A stretch of 64,000 nt of DNA, from assembly GCA_002694745.1 (NCBI GenBank), contig NZMY01000016.1, positions 1-64,000 of the forward strand. The letters are read 5' to 3'. Position numbers and translations under genes: made by a program. This document shows positions 1 to 9,652 of this stretch, one piece after another (the first letter of the stretch is position 1; every line of letters begins with the position of its first letter). Under the pieces are notes generated by a model. It was not told the DNA's origin and did not search any database. It saw only the letters and a list, made by a program, of their open reading frames with translations. The stretch comes from Croceicoccus sp. (GTDB lineage Bacteria; Pseudomonadota; Alphaproteobacteria; Sphingomonadales; Sphingomonadaceae).

Positions 1-497
1 CGTGTGGTAACGACTGTGGGTACGGGCTAGGCGGCTGAAGGATAAGAAAAAGATTTCAATTCATTAGGTTGAGACCTAAGAAATCCTCCGTCTCCGCCAT
101 CGCGCCTTGATTTGATTGAAAGTTTTTCAAGATCGGCGCGGCGTTCCTCTAAACCTCCCCCGTAGTGCATGGCATAACGAGCGTTTCACCCGCCGCTTCC
201 TCTCTTCAAAACTGCTTCAAAGCGGCAGAAAAACGCTGGTCACACGAGAGAAGTGGTCGCTCATCCGGCACCGCTTCCGCCCCTTCACCGCTGGCGCTTG
301 GCATCTCGACCCATTGCGCGTTTTCGCTAGGCCGCGAGGCGCTTGGGCCAGCCGCAGCGCTTGCATGGGACTGTCCGCCGCCTTTATCGTTTCGGCGTCG
401 ATCGGCATCAAAGCGGAATTGACCCGCATGGAAATGGCCCTATGGCCCGTTGCAGCTACTCTCGCTCAGCGACACTAAAATGGCATGGGGTAATTTG
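1..497. other. Left-edge region without a supported gene
   Basis: I see no convincing coding region here. The first 120 bases are AT-rich compared with the rest of the window, as expected of an intergenic promoter region, and carry a small perfect inverted repeat (TTAGGT, loop TGAG, ACCTAA, 64-79). A 120-codon open frame at 116-478 has no ribosome-binding site, runs into the downstream glycosyltransferase frame and resembles no family. I treat it as chance. Confidence 0.5.
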
Positions 498-1913
498 ATG
501 GATTGCGCTGATCGGGCATTCCGCATGGCGGCATCCTTCATCATCGATGCCGACCCGGTTTTTGCATACACTGGCTGGAACCTTGTCCATTCGATCCTGA
601 AGCACACCGCGCTCGCGCCTTCGGATATTCACGTCCAGTGTACGCCTGAGGTCGCAGATCGAGTTTTGGAACGGTTCCAAAGCCTGGGTTGTCAAACCCA
701 TCGGCTCACCCGTTTCGGAGATGGCAGGTACTGCAACAAGCTGGCCGCATGGGAGAATCTGCGGGATCAGGACATAGATCATGTCGTATTCTTGGATACC
801 GACATGATTTGCATCTCTGACTTCACTGCTTTCCTCCCGAAAGATGCGATTGGCGGCAAGGTTGTGGATCATCCCAACCCTGAGCTGGACCTGCTTGATG
901 ATCTCTTCAATCGCGCGGGTTTCGCTGACCGGCCTCCCATCATTCAGGTGGAAGCGTCAGAAGGCACGACTTACCAGGGCAACTGCAATGGCGGCTTCTA
1001 TTCCGTCCCATCACGATTTGCCGACACGCTCTTCGATGTTTGGCGAAAGCGGGCTGAGCAACTGCTTGCAGACATCGAGCCGCTTCGCGCAGTCGGCAAG
1101 GAAAAGCATGTAGACCAGATCTCGTTCTGCATGGCCTTGCATGAAACCGCGCTGCCGTATGTGAGCCTGCCGTCGAACGTGAATTACTATCTGCATTTCC
1201 CTGGCCCGCATACCCAGTTCGACCCCGGTCGCCCCCTCGCGCTCATTCATTATCACAACCAATCGTTGAACGTCCTCGGCTTGCTTGAGCCTCTCGGCGC
1301 GGTCGAACCCCATGAGGTCGAAGGGACGCGGCTGGCAAACGCGCTGATCAGAGAGCATTTCGATACCCAGCTGTTCTGGGACCTCAGATATGATCTATTC
1401 CCTGAACGGGGTTCCGGCATAGGCTCTCGCGGCGACAATCTTGCTTACAAGCGAGATCTCCTGGTCGCGGAAGGCATTGAAAATGCTTCCTCGGTTCTGG
1501 ACGTCGGTTGTGGCGACCTCGAGGTGGTCGGCAGCCTGGATCTGCATGACTACCTGGGTCTCGACCAATCCCGGCAGAGCCTCGACGTCGCTCGGACGAA
1601 ACGCCCGGACTGGCAATTCATGCTGGCCCCTTGTGACGCGCCCGCTGCCGAGTTTGTGATTTGTTTCGAGGTCTTGATCCACCAGCGTTCACTGGACGAG
1701 TACCGGCAGCTGGTCGAGTACGTGGCCCAAAGGACCCTGAAGCGCCTGATAATCTCTGGGTACGATGCCCAGGACGATCATGTTGCAGCGAACCATATGA
1801 TCTACTTCCACGAGCCTTTGCGCCTGAGCCTTGAAGCGACCGGGCGCTTCTCCTCGATCCAGCAGATCGGCGGCCATTCCGATGTCGTCATATATCGCTG
1901 CGATGTAGGCTGA
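498..1913 (+). CDS. Glycosyltransferase-methyltransferase fusion protein
   Basis: About 471 residues in two modules. The N-terminal half looks like a nucleotide-sugar glycosyltransferase of the GT8-like fold: a DTD metal-binding motif inside VVFLDTDMI, then NGGFYSVPS and a late HYHNQS segment. The C-terminal part, from about residue 325, is a SAM-dependent methyltransferase with motif I VLDVGCGD. This suggests sugar transfer followed by methylation of a surface glycan. The substrate is unknown. I chose the ATG at 498 because GGGG lies 7 bases upstream; the frame stays open to 450, and an ATG at 525 is also possible. No signal peptide is seen. Base and codon use look less GC-rich than in the neighbours, which hints at horizontal acquisition. 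The gene stands alone. Confidence 0.72.
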   Translation: MDCADRAFRMAASFIIDADPVFAYTGWNLVHSILKHTALAPSDIHVQCTPEVADRVLERFQSLGCQTHRLTRFGDGRYCNKLAAWENLRDQDIDHVVFLDTDMICISDFTAFLPKDAIGGKVVDHPNPELDLLDDLFNRAGFADRPPIIQVEASEGTTYQGNCNGGFYSVPSRFADTLFDVWRKRAEQLLADIEPLRAVGKEKHVDQISFCMALHETALPYVSLPSNVNYYLHFPGPHTQFDPGRPLALIHYHNQSLNVLGLLEPLGAVEPHEVEGTRLANALIREHFDTQLFWDLRYDLFPERGSGIGSRGDNLAYKRDLLVAEGIENASSVLDVGCGDLEVVGSLDLHDYLGLDQSRQSLDVARTKRPDWQFMLAPCDAPAAEFVICFEVLIHQRSLDEYRQLVEYVAQRTLKRLIISGYDAQDDHVAANHMIYFHEPLRLSLEATGRFSSIQQIGGHSDVVIYRCDVG

Positions 1914-2094
1914 TCGCGAAGTTACCATCGGCATTGCTGGACGTGATTGCTCGTCCTTCCCGATCCAAAGGACAATCCCGAGCGGATTGCGCCGGCTCCT
2001 TGGCACTATGGCTCCCTGCGGGGCATCGAACTGGCCAGAGCCTTGGCCGGTTTGTCCGCCATTCCCTGAAACATTCCCGGCTCTTCCCGCACGC

Positions 2095-3315
2095 CTAGGC
2101 GAACAGGCGCGCCAGAAACAGCGCCGCGCAGATCAGGCAGCCCAGCGCGGGTATGACCGCGGGATAGGTGCGAACGCCCGGCGGCACAGGATCGCCCCGC
2201 GCCTTCATGGCCAGAAGTGCCCCGCAAGCGGCGGTGAAGATCAACAGCATCAGCAGGCTGGTGCCGGCGGCAAGCTGTTCGGTGGGAAACGCGGCGGCCA
2301 GCAGAGCGACGACCGTTCCGCCCAGCATGGTGGCGGCCACCGGCGTGGCGGTGCGCGGATGGACCCTGGCCAGCCACAGGGGCGCCGACCCGCGCCTGCT
2401 GCCCAGATCGTGGATCACCCGCGCCGCCATGACGATCTGCGCCAATGCGCCGTTCAGGATCGTGAGGAGCCCGATCATCGCGATTATGTCGGCGGGGCCG
2501 CCATGCCTTGCAAGAACATCGCTGAGCGGCGCGCCGCTTTGCGCCAGCCTTTCGGCGGGCATCGCCGATACCGCCACCGCCGCGACCAGAAGGTAGAGGA
2601 TCGATGCTCCCGTCAGCGAAGCGATGATCGCAAAGGGGATGGATCGCCTGGTGTCCCTCGCCTCTTCGGAAAGGGTGGCGAGGTCCTCGAAACCGACGAA
2701 AGCGTAGAACGATAGCACGGCGCCCGAAAGGACGCCTGCTGCCAGCGGCCATCCCGGCCCGCTCGACAAAGCGGCCGAGAAAGCGGGTGGGAAATGAATC
2801 AGCTGGGGGCCAAGATACACGATGACCAGCAACAGCCCGGCAATCTGAAGCGCAGTGGTCAGCATCATGAACCATGCCGCCTGCCGCACGCCAATCGCGG
2901 CCACCGCAGTCAAAAGCGCCGCCGCAAGCACGATAGCCACTGTCCTCGGCACCGGCAGGAACACGCCCAGATAGCCGACGAACCCGGTGGTGATCGTTGC
3001 CGCCGATACCAGGCCTGTCGCGATCAGGGCCCATCCGGCAATGCCGGTGAGCCAGCGCCGGTCGAAACCGCGCGCGATGAAGGCAGCAGAGCCGCCGCTT
3101 TCCGGAACCCGCGCGCTGAGTTCGGCATAGGAAAGGCCCGTCATGGCCGCTGCGATCGCCGCCGCCAGAAAGGACAGCGGCGTCAGCGCGCCGGCTTCGC
3201 CCGCGACCTTGCCGATGACGACATAGATGCCTGCGCCCACGATGGTCCCAAGGCCATAGGTGGCCAGTACCCAGCGGGAAAGGGCGGGCTGCAGACCGGT
3301 TTCGTGATCGTTCAT
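2095..3315 (-). CDS. APC-family amino-acid permease
   Basis: A 406-residue polytopic inner-membrane protein of the amino acid-polyamine-organocation superfamily. The opening LGTIVGAGIYVVIG matches the unwound helix-1 glycine motif that binds substrate in this family, and FVGFEDLATLSEEARDTRR matches the conserved mid-protein segment (F-x-G-F-E). About 12 hydrophobic segments are visible. It probably imports an amino acid by proton symport; the substrate cannot be read from sequence. The start at 3315 is preceded by GCAGGGGGA, a good ribosome-binding site; the longer open frame to 3414 is not needed. It is divergent from the fumarylacetoacetase-like gene 86 bases away. The two may share control and a catabolic role, but this is inference. 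Confidence 0.85.
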   Translation of the reverse strand: MNDHETGLQPALSRWVLATYGLGTIVGAGIYVVIGKVAGEAGALTPLSFLAAAIAAAMTGLSYAELSARVPESGGSAAFIARGFDRRWLTGIAGWALIATGLVSAATITTGFVGYLGVFLPVPRTVAIVLAAALLTAVAAIGVRQAAWFMMLTTALQIAGLLLVIVYLGPQLIHFPPAFSAALSSGPGWPLAAGVLSGAVLSFYAFVGFEDLATLSEEARDTRRSIPFAIIASLTGASILYLLVAAVAVSAMPAERLAQSGAPLSDVLARHGGPADIIAMIGLLTILNGALAQIVMAARVIHDLGSRRGSAPLWLARVHPRTATPVAATMLGGTVVALLAAAFPTEQLAAGTSLLMLLIFTAACGALLAMKARGDPVPPGVRTYPAVIPALGCLICAALFLARLFA

Positions 3316-3401
3316 GGCGTCCCCCTGCCTTTGCCCCTGTTCACCGATGGAGGAGTATGGCACCCACCCCGGTATAACAGAACAAACCAAAGGCCGATCG
3401 C

Positions 3402-4427
3402 ATGAAACTTGCATCCATCGACAATGGCAGCCGTGACGGACAGCTTGTCGTCGTCTCCAGCGATCTGACCCGCTATTGCGCGGCGGACAATATCGTACCG
3501 ACGCTTCAGGCGGCGCTCGACGACTGGGACCGCATCGCGCCGCGGCTGGAGCTGCTCTATACCGATGTGCAGCACGAGGCGGTGCCCTGCCTGCGCTTTC
3601 GCGAGCATGATGCGCTGCCCCCCCTGCCCCGCGCCTATCAATGGGCCGACGGATCGGCCTATCTGAACCATGTCGAACTGGTGCGAAAGGCGCGCGGGGC
3701 CGAAGTGCCGGACAGCTTCTACAGCGATCCGCTGATGTATCAGGGCGGGTCCGACGATTTTCTGCCCCCGCGCGCCGATATCCCCCTGGGCCATCCCGAT
3801 TGGGGCTGCGACATGGAGGGCGAGATTGCCTGCATTACGGACGACGTGCCGATGGGCACCACAGCGCAGCAGGCCGCCGGGCATATCAAGCTGCTGATGC
3901 TGGTGAACGACGTGTCGCTGCGCGGGCTGATCCCCGGCGAACTGGCCAAGGGGTTCGGATTCTACCAGTCCAAGCCCGCCACCGCCTTTTCCCCCGTCGC
4001 GGTAACGCCTGACGAGCTCGGCGACGCGTGGCAGGACAATGTGATCAGGCGTCCCCTGATGGTCGACTTCAATGGCGAGCCATTCGGCAGGGCCGATGTG
4101 GCGACCGATGCGACCTTTACGCTGGCAGATCTGGTTTCGCATGCCGCGCGGACGCGCAATCTGGGGGCCGGGGCGATCATCGGGTCGGGAACGATCAGCA
4201 ACAAGGACGAAGGCGGCGGTCCGGGGCGCCCCGTCGATCAGGGCGGCGTCGGCTATTCCTGCATCGCTGAACTGCGCACGATCGAAACGATCCGCGACGG
4301 CAACCCCTCGACCCCGTTCCTGAAACCGGGCGATGTCGTGCGGATCGAAATGCGTGACGAGGCAGGGCATTCGATCTTCGGCGCGATCGAACAGACGGTG
4401 ACCGCACCTGCCGAGGGGCTTCGATAA
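3402..4427 (+). CDS. Fumarylacetoacetate hydrolase family protein
   Basis: A 341-residue cytoplasmic enzyme of the FAH superfamily. The metal ligands are visible as E139 and E141 in DMEGEIA and D170 in LVNDVSLR, with family-like spacing. The C-terminal half carries the typical TISNKDEGG and PFLKPGDVVRIEM segments of the fold. Members cleave C-C bonds in acyl-pyruvates such as fumarylacetoacetate (tyrosine catabolism) or act as hydratases or decarboxylases in aromatic breakdown. The length matches bacterial fumarylacetoacetate hydrolase, but no hmgA or maiA homologue lies nearby, so the exact substrate is open. AAAGG sits about 9 bases before the ATG. It is divergent from an amino-acid permease, which fits amino-acid catabolism. 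Confidence 0.85.
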   Translation: MKLASIDNGSRDGQLVVVSSDLTRYCAADNIVPTLQAALDDWDRIAPRLELLYTDVQHEAVPCLRFREHDALPPLPRAYQWADGSAYLNHVELVRKARGAEVPDSFYSDPLMYQGGSDDFLPPRADIPLGHPDWGCDMEGEIACITDDVPMGTTAQQAAGHIKLLMLVNDVSLRGLIPGELAKGFGFYQSKPATAFSPVAVTPDELGDAWQDNVIRRPLMVDFNGEPFGRADVATDATFTLADLVSHAARTRNLGAGAIIGSGTISNKDEGGGPGRPVDQGGVGYSCIAELRTIETIRDGNPSTPFLKPGDVVRIEMRDEAGHSIFGAIEQTVTAPAEGLR

Positions 4428-4471
4428 GGCCCGGCGGATATAACGATACGTAATTGGGGGGAATGCTGACG

Positions 4472-4747
4472 ATGTCCGATGACGATGCCGAGGCCGCGGG
4501 CGGCCACGAAGGCGCCTATTGGAAGGCGAATATCCGGCTGCTGCTGACGCTGATGACGATCTGGTTCACCGTGTCTTTCGGCTTTGGCATTCTTCTGCGC
4601 GATTTTCTCGACCAATTCATGCTCGGCGGCTTCCCGCTGGGTTTCTGGTTTGCGCAGCAGGGATCGATCTATGTCTTCATCGCGCTGGTGTTCTTCTACG
4701 CCTGGCGGATGAAGAAGATCGAACAGCGCTACGACCTCGACGATTGA
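4472..4747 (+). CDS. DUF4212 small subunit of a sodium:solute symporter
   Basis: A 91-residue membrane protein with two hydrophobic helices (about residues 21-42 and 57-78) and the hallmark YWKANIRL opening and FAQQGSIYVFIALVFFYAW segment of DUF4212. Proteins of this family are encoded just before a large sodium:solute symporter and are taken to be its small partner. I chose the ATG at 4472 because the GGGGGGA tract ends about 9 bases upstream; ATG 4463 would sit on top of that tract. The large subunit begins a few bases downstream, so the two are almost certainly co-transcribed and translationally coupled. Confidence 0.9.
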   Translation: MSDDDAEAAGGHEGAYWKANIRLLLTLMTIWFTVSFGFGILLRDFLDQFMLGGFPLGFWFAQQGSIYVFIALVFFYAWRMKKIEQRYDLDD

Positions 4748-4760
4748 GCGGGTGGCGGAC

Positions 4761-6536
4761 ATGTCGACACAGACGCTGATCTATATCTTCGTCGCGGCCA
4801 GCTTCGCGCTCTATATCGGCATCGCCGTCTGGACGCGTGCAGGCTCGACCAAGGAATTCTATGTCGCGGGCGGCGGCGTGCACCCTGTCGTCAACGGAAT
4901 GGCCACCGCCGCCGACTGGATGAGCGCGGCCAGCTTCATCTCCATGGCGGGGCTGATCGCTTTCATGGGCTATGACGGATCGGTCTATCTGATGGGCTGG
5001 ACCGGCGGCTATGTGGTGCTGGCGCTGCTGCTGGCGCCCTATCTGCGCAAGTTCGGGCAGTTCACCGTGCCGGATTTCATCGGCACGCGTTACTATTCCA
5101 AAGTCGCGCGCACCGTCGCGGTGATCTGCCTGATCTTCATCTCGTTCACCTATATCGCCGGGCAGATGCGCGGGGTGGGGATCGTATTCAGCCGGTTCCT
5201 CGACGTGTCGGTCGAACTGGGGGTCATCATCGGCATGGGCATCGTGTTCTTCTACGCGGTGCTGGGGGGGATGAAGGGCATTACCTATACGCAGGTGGCG
5301 CAGTATTGCGTGCTGATCTTTGCCTATATGGTGCCGGCCTTCTTCATCTCGATGCTGGTCACCGGCAATCCGATCCCGCAGATCGGGCTGGGTTCGACGG
5401 TCAATGACGGGTCTGGGATGTATGTGCTCGAAAAGCTCGACCAGTCGCTGCAGATGATGGGTTTCGGCCCCTATACCGACGGCAGTAAGTCGATGATCGA
5501 CGTGTTCTGCATCACCGCCGCTCTGATGATCGGCACGGCGGGTCTGCCGCATGTCATCGTGCGATTTTTCACCGTGCCCAAGGCATCCGACGCGCGCAAA
5601 TCGGCGGGCTGGGCGTTGGTCTTCATCGCGCTGCTTTACACGACGGCCCCCGCGGTCGCGGCCTTTGCGCGTTTGAACTTCAACGAGACGGTAAACGGCA
5701 CCGCCTACGCCGAAGCTCCGGGCTGGTTCACCAACTGGGAGGCCAACAATCTCATCGCCTTTGACGACAAGAACGGCGACGGGGTGATGACCGTGGCGGC
5801 CGGCGATCCGTTCAAGGGCGCGCCCGAATACACGGGTGAGCGCGGGCCTGCAGGCAACCGGCTGGTCAGCAATGAAAGCGTTACGACCAATCCCAACGAG
5901 GTCTATCTCGACCGCGACATCATCGTGCTGGCCAATCCGGAAATCGCCAACCTGCCGGGCTGGGTCATCGCGCTGGTCGCGGCAGGCGGACTGGCGGCGG
6001 CGCTGTCGACGGCGGCGGGGCTGCTGCTGGTGATCTCGACCGCGGTCAGCCACGATCTGCTGAAATCGACCTTCCGGCCCGATATCTCGGAAAAGGGTGA
6101 GCTGCTGGCAGCGCGGCTGGCGGCCACGGCGGCCATCGTGGTGGCGGGCGTGCTGGGGATCTATCCGCCGGGATGGGTGGCGCAGGTCGTCGCGTTCGCC
6201 TTCGGCCTTGCGGCGGCATCGCTGTTTCCGGCGATTTTCATGGGCATCTTTACCAAGTCCATGAACAAGGAAGGCGCGATCTGCGGCATGGTGTCGGGGC
6301 TTGTCTTCACCTTCCTGTACATTGCCTATTTCAAGCTGTGGAATCCCGACGCCAATATGGCCGAGAACTGGCTGCTGGGCATTTCGCCCGAAGGGATCGG
6401 GGTGATCGGCATGGTGATCAATTTCGCCGTGGCGGTCGCGGTCATGAAGCTGACCGCAAGCCCCCCGGCGGAGATCGCCCGGCTCGTCGATTCGATCCGC
6501 GTGCCGCGCGGCGCGGCATCGGCGCAGGATCACTGA
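4761..6536 (+). CDS. Sodium:solute symporter (VC_2705-type, acetate/carboxylate uptake)
   Basis: A 591-residue inner-membrane transporter of the SSS family, with about 13 hydrophobic segments. Recognisable parts are FYVAGGGVHPVVNGMATAAD near the N-terminus, the GLPHVIVRFFTVP loop and the LAAALSTAAGLLLVISTAVS sodium-site region. A periplasmic insertion around residues 320-380 holds an Asp/Asn/Gly-rich stretch (DDKNGDGVMTV) seen in this DUF4212-paired subfamily. Relatives carry acetate, propionate or pyruvate. The neighbourhood of acs, aceA and glcB favours acetate or another short carboxylate (inference). The ATG at 4761 is preceded by GGTGGCGG; an upstream GTG at 4752 is an equally open alternative. 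Confidence 0.87.
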   Translation: MSTQTLIYIFVAASFALYIGIAVWTRAGSTKEFYVAGGGVHPVVNGMATAADWMSAASFISMAGLIAFMGYDGSVYLMGWTGGYVVLALLLAPYLRKFGQFTVPDFIGTRYYSKVARTVAVICLIFISFTYIAGQMRGVGIVFSRFLDVSVELGVIIGMGIVFFYAVLGGMKGITYTQVAQYCVLIFAYMVPAFFISMLVTGNPIPQIGLGSTVNDGSGMYVLEKLDQSLQMMGFGPYTDGSKSMIDVFCITAALMIGTAGLPHVIVRFFTVPKASDARKSAGWALVFIALLYTTAPAVAAFARLNFNETVNGTAYAEAPGWFTNWEANNLIAFDDKNGDGVMTVAAGDPFKGAPEYTGERGPAGNRLVSNESVTTNPNEVYLDRDIIVLANPEIANLPGWVIALVAAGGLAAALSTAAGLLLVISTAVSHDLLKSTFRPDISEKGELLAARLAATAAIVVAGVLGIYPPGWVAQVVAFAFGLAAASLFPAIFMGIFTKSMNKEGAICGMVSGLVFTFLYIAYFKLWNPDANMAENWLLGISPEGIGVIGMVINFAVAVAVMKLTASPPAEIARLVDSIRVPRGAASAQDH

Positions 6537-6620
6537 TCCAGCAGATCAAGATGGCGGATTGCCAGACGGCCCGCGTCGGCGCAGGATAAAGCGGGCCGCG
6601 AAAATTGGAGGGATGCTGGA

Positions 6621-7076
6621 ATGTCGGCAACACGATCCTTTTCGCTTGCAGCCGCGGCGATTGCCGCCTGCGGTCTATGGCCATCCGCCCATGCACTGGC
6701 GCAGGACGCGGCCGAAACGGCAATCATCCTGTCGGGCACGGCGCAGACCGGTGCGGCCCAGCGCTCGCTGGGCCGGGCGGTCGGCGGCAGCGTCGGCAAT
6801 GCCGCCAATGCCGTCGGCGGCGTGCGGTCCACCAGCCGGCAACCCAGCACCGCACCCGCGCGCCGTCACTCCGCGCAGCGCAGCCAGGGCGCGATCCCGG
6901 CGGGCGTCGATCCGCTCGCGAATACGGATGCGGCGACCTATGCACTGGACAATGGGGCGACCATCAAGGTCAGCGGGCGGTTCAATCCCGCGACATCCGC
7001 GCAGTGCGAGCGCAATTGCCCCGCCCCGCAGGGAAAACGTGCCCCTCAGGGAAAGCCCGCCCCGCCGCAGGATTGA
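6621..7076 (+). CDS. Small exported protein of unknown function
   Basis: A 151-residue protein with a clear Sec signal peptide (MSATRSFSLAAAAIAACGLW, cut probable after AHALAQ). The mature part is of low complexity, rich in Ala, Gly, Arg, Ser and Pro, with AVGGSVGNAANAVGG-like glycine patches and a Pro/Lys tail (PQGKRAPQGKPAPPQ) that contains a short repeat of APQGK. Two cysteines close together near the end (CERNC) could form a disulfide. The start has an excellent site, GGAGG at 6607-6611. I do not recognise a family. It sits between the symporter and the convergent acs gene, on the symporter strand. It could be translated with the transporter pair, but nothing links it to transport. Confidence 0.6.
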   Translation: MSATRSFSLAAAAIAACGLWPSAHALAQDAAETAIILSGTAQTGAAQRSLGRAVGGSVGNAANAVGGVRSTSRQPSTAPARRHSAQRSQGAIPAGVDPLANTDAATYALDNGATIKVSGRFNPATSAQCERNCPAPQGKRAPQGKPAPPQD

Positions 7077-7095
7077 TACGCCCGGCGGCGCGACG

Positions 7096-9063
7096 TCAGC
7101 GGTTCTGCCGCCCCTCGATCAGCCCGTCGACCAGTGACGGATCGGCCAGCGTGGAGGGATCGCCCAGCGAACCGAAATCGTTTTCGGCGATCTTGCGCAA
7201 TATGCGGCGCATGATCTTGCCCGAACGGGTCTTGGGTAGCGCGGGGGTGAACTGCAGATGGTTGGGGGTCGCGATGGGCCCGATCTCGGTCCGCACCCAT
7301 TGGCGCAATTCGGCCTTCAGCGCGTCGCTGTCCTCGACCCCTGCGTTCAGCGTGACATAGCAATAGATGCCCTGCCCCTTGATGTCGTGCGGATAGCCCA
7401 CGACCGCGGCCTCGGCGACCTTTTCGTGCAGCACCAACGCGCTCTCGACCTCGGCGGTGCCCATGCGGTGGCCCGAGACATTGATGACGTCGTCGACCCG
7501 GCCTGTGATCCAGTAATAGCCATCCTCGTCGCGGCGGCAGCCGTCGCCGGTGAAATACTTGCCGCGATAGGTGGTGAAATAGGTCTGGATGAAGCGGTCG
7601 TGATCGCCATAGACGGTGCGCGCCTGCCCCGGCCAGCTATGGGTGATGCACAAGTTCCCCTCTGCCGCGCCGCCGGTGTCTTCATCGGCCAGCACCGCGC
7701 CTTCATTGTCGACCAGCTGCGGCGCGATGCCGAAGAACGGGCGCCCCGCGCTGCCCGGCTTCATCGCATGCGCGCCCGGCAGGGTGGTGATCATCACGCC
7801 GCCGGTTTCGGTCTGCCACCATGTGTCGACGATCGGCGCGTCGCCGTGTCCGACATGATCGTGATACCAGCGCCACGCCTCGGGATTGATCGGCTCGCCC
7901 ACGCTGCCCAGCAGGCGCAGCGAGGACAGATCGTGGTCGTCGACATATTTGTCGCCCTCGCGCATCAGGGCACGGATCGCGGTGGGCGCGGTGTAGAAGA
8001 TATTGACCTTGTGCTTGTCGATGATCTGCCAGAACCGGCTGTGATCGGGATAGTTCGGCACGCCCTCGAACATCAGCGCCGTCGCTCCGGCCTGCAGCGG
8101 GCCATAGACGATGTAGGAATGGCCGGTGACCCAGCCGATATCGGCGGTGCACCAGTATATCTCGCCCTCGCGGTAATCGAAGACATAGCGGAAGGTCGTC
8201 TCGGTCCAGACCGCATAGCCGCCGACCGTGTGCACCACGCCCTTGGGCTTGCCGGTGGAGCCGGAGGTGTAGAGGATGAACAGCGGATCTTCCGCCTTCA
8301 TCACCTCACACGCGCATTCGTCGGACACGCCTTCGCTCAGCTCGTGATACCAGCGGTCGCGGCCTTCGGTCATGTCGACCTTGCCGCCGGTGTGGCGGAT
8401 GACGAGGACCTGCTTGACGGACAACTTCTTCAAGGCGGCATCGACATTGGCCTTCAGCGGAATGGTCTTAGACCCGCGCAGGCCTTCGTCGGCGCAGATC
8501 ACGAAGTCGGAGCGGCAATCCTCGATGCGTCCGGCGATAGCGTCGGGCGAGAAGCCGCCGAACACCACCGAATGCACCGCACCGATGCGCGCGCAGGCCA
8601 GCATGGCGAAGGCGCCTTCGGGGATCATCGGCATGTAGATCGTGACGCGGTCGCCCTTGGCCACGCCCATTTTCCTGAGCGTGTTCGCCATGCGCACGAC
8701 TTCGCGCTGCAATTCGGCATAGGTAAAGCGCCGGACCGGATCGTCGGGGCTGTCGGGCTCGAAGATCAGCGCGGTGCGATCGCCGCGCCCCGCCTCGACA
8801 TGACGGTCCACGGCATTGTGGCAGATATTGATCTCGCCATCCTCGAACCATTTTATGTCGACCGGGTCGAAGCTCCAGCCAGCGATCTTGGAGGGATTTG
8901 TGAACCAGTCGAGCCGCTTGGCCTGTTCAAGCCAGAAGCCGTCCGGATCGTCCATGCTGCGGGCGTAAAGATCGCGGTACTGGTCCAGCGTGCAGCGCGT
9001 TCCCTGCGCGGCCTGTTCGGGCACGGGGATCGTCGAATTCGCGGACTGGCTGGTCTGTGGCAT
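7096..9063 (-). CDS. acs: Acetyl-CoA synthetase
   Basis: A 655-residue cytoplasmic AMP-forming acetate:CoA ligase, the normal length for Acs. It activates acetate to acetyl-adenylate and then acetyl-CoA. The adenylate-forming core motif [16 protein letters not shown] is present, as is [29 protein letters not shown] (acyl-binding tryptophan) and the C-terminal [15 protein letters not shown] loop with the lysine that is reversibly acetylated in Acs enzymes. GGGAGA lies ahead of the ATG at 9063. With the symporter pair upstream and aceA-glcB downstream it completes a route from external acetate into the glyoxylate shunt. It runs convergent to the symporter genes. Confidence 0.97.
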   Translation of the reverse strand: MPQTSQSANSTIPVPEQAAQGTRCTLDQYRDLYARSMDDPDGFWLEQAKRLDWFTNPSKIAGWSFDPVDIKWFEDGEINICHNAVDRHVEAGRGDRTALIFEPDSPDDPVRRFTYAELQREVVRMANTLRKMGVAKGDRVTIYMPMIPEGAFAMLACARIGAVHSVVFGGFSPDAIAGRIEDCRSDFVICADEGLRGSKTIPLKANVDAALKKLSVKQVLVIRHTGGKVDMTEGRDRWYHELSEGVSDECACEVMKAEDPLFILYTSGSTGKPKGVVHTVGGYAVWTETTFRYVFDYREGEIYWCTADIGWVTGHSYIVYGPLQAGATALMFEGVPNYPDHSRFWQIIDKHKVNIFYTAPTAIRALMREGDKYVDDHDLSSLRLLGSVGEPINPEAWRWYHDHVGHGDAPIVDTWWQTETGGVMITTLPGAHAMKPGSAGRPFFGIAPQLVDNEGAVLADEDTGGAAEGNLCITHSWPGQARTVYGDHDRFIQTYFTTYRGKYFTGDGCRRDEDGYYWITGRVDDVINVSGHRMGTAEVESALVLHEKVAEAAVVGYPHDIKGQGIYCYVTLNAGVEDSDALKAELRQWVRTEIGPIATPNHLQFTPALPKTRSGKIMRRILRKIAENDFGSLGDPSTLADPSLVDGLIEGRQNR

Positions 9064-9272
9064 GCTGTCTCCCGTATCGCCTTATCGGCCGCGCCCTGCC
9101 TGCCGGTGGGCAGGCGGCGCGCCGTCACGATGCGGGCATAGAAAGCCCGACGCGGCATGCCAAGCCCTTACGCTGTACGCGCATCGGACAGGCTGCGGCG
9201 GGGATGCATGCGGCTAGTGGCGGCCAGACAATCATCATGCCGGCCTGGCGGTATGTCGCGGTTTTTGGGGGG

Positions 9273-9295
9273 CCGGTGTTCGCCATGAACACCGG
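9273..9295 (-). terminator. Hairpin downstream of the coiled-coil gene
   Basis: A perfect 9-bp inverted repeat, CCGGTGTTC and GAACACCGG, with a 5-base loop lies about 10 bases beyond the stop of the minus-strand gene that ends at 9305. It could end that transcript. No T-run follows on the minus strand (it reads CCCCCCAAAAA), so it is at best an atypical terminator or an RNA 3' end stabiliser. Confidence 0.4.
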
Positions 9296-9304
9296 TGAAA
9301 GGCG

Positions 9305-9577
9305 TTACCGGCCTTCGTCGCCGGAAGACTGCATTTCCAGCTCGGCGGCTTCCGCCTCTGCCTCGGCTTCGGCTTCCGCCTCGGCCAGGCGGCGGTCGGC
9401 GCGTTGCTGTTCGGCCTTGTTGCGTTCGGCCACGACCCGGCGGGCCTGGTCGGCAAGGCCGCGCCATGTCTTGGCGGCGCGCAGATTGCGATCGCGGACG
9501 TTGTCGAGGGTGGCCTTTTCGGCTTCGGCTGCGGCCTCGCGGGCGCGCGCATCATAGAATTCGAAAGTCTGGCTCAC
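9305..9577 (-). CDS. Small Glu/Ala-rich coiled-coil protein, unknown function
   Basis: A 90-residue soluble protein. It opens with MSQTFEFYDARAREAAAEAE and continues as a charged helix that ends in an uninterrupted run of AE dipeptides (about residues 69-78) and a short acidic tail. The helix is long enough for a coiled coil, and there are no cysteines, signal peptide or membrane segment. The start is a GTG preceded by GGGAGG at good spacing. It is read in the same direction as the cold-shock gene upstream, about 75 bases away. I do not recognise a characterised family. The alternating AE codons are GCN/GAN repeats and may have arisen by slippage. Confidence 0.65.
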   Translation of the reverse strand: MSQTFEFYDARAREAAAEAEKATLDNVRDRNLRAAKTWRGLADQARRVVAERNKAEQQRADRRLAEAEAEAEAEAEAAELEMQSSGDEGR

Positions 9578-9652
9578 GAAGCCTCCCGTCCAGTGGGTGG
9601 GTAAAGTAATCGCCCCGCGCCAGCCATCGGGCGGCGCGGGGCAATTCGAAAA

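Noticed and set aside
116-478. 120-codon frame at the left edge
   Set aside because: No ribosome-binding site, no family, and it overlaps the region just before the glycosyltransferase.
4677-6533. 618-codon antisense frame over the symporter
   Set aside because: Arg/His/Asp-rich shadow of a clear transporter gene.
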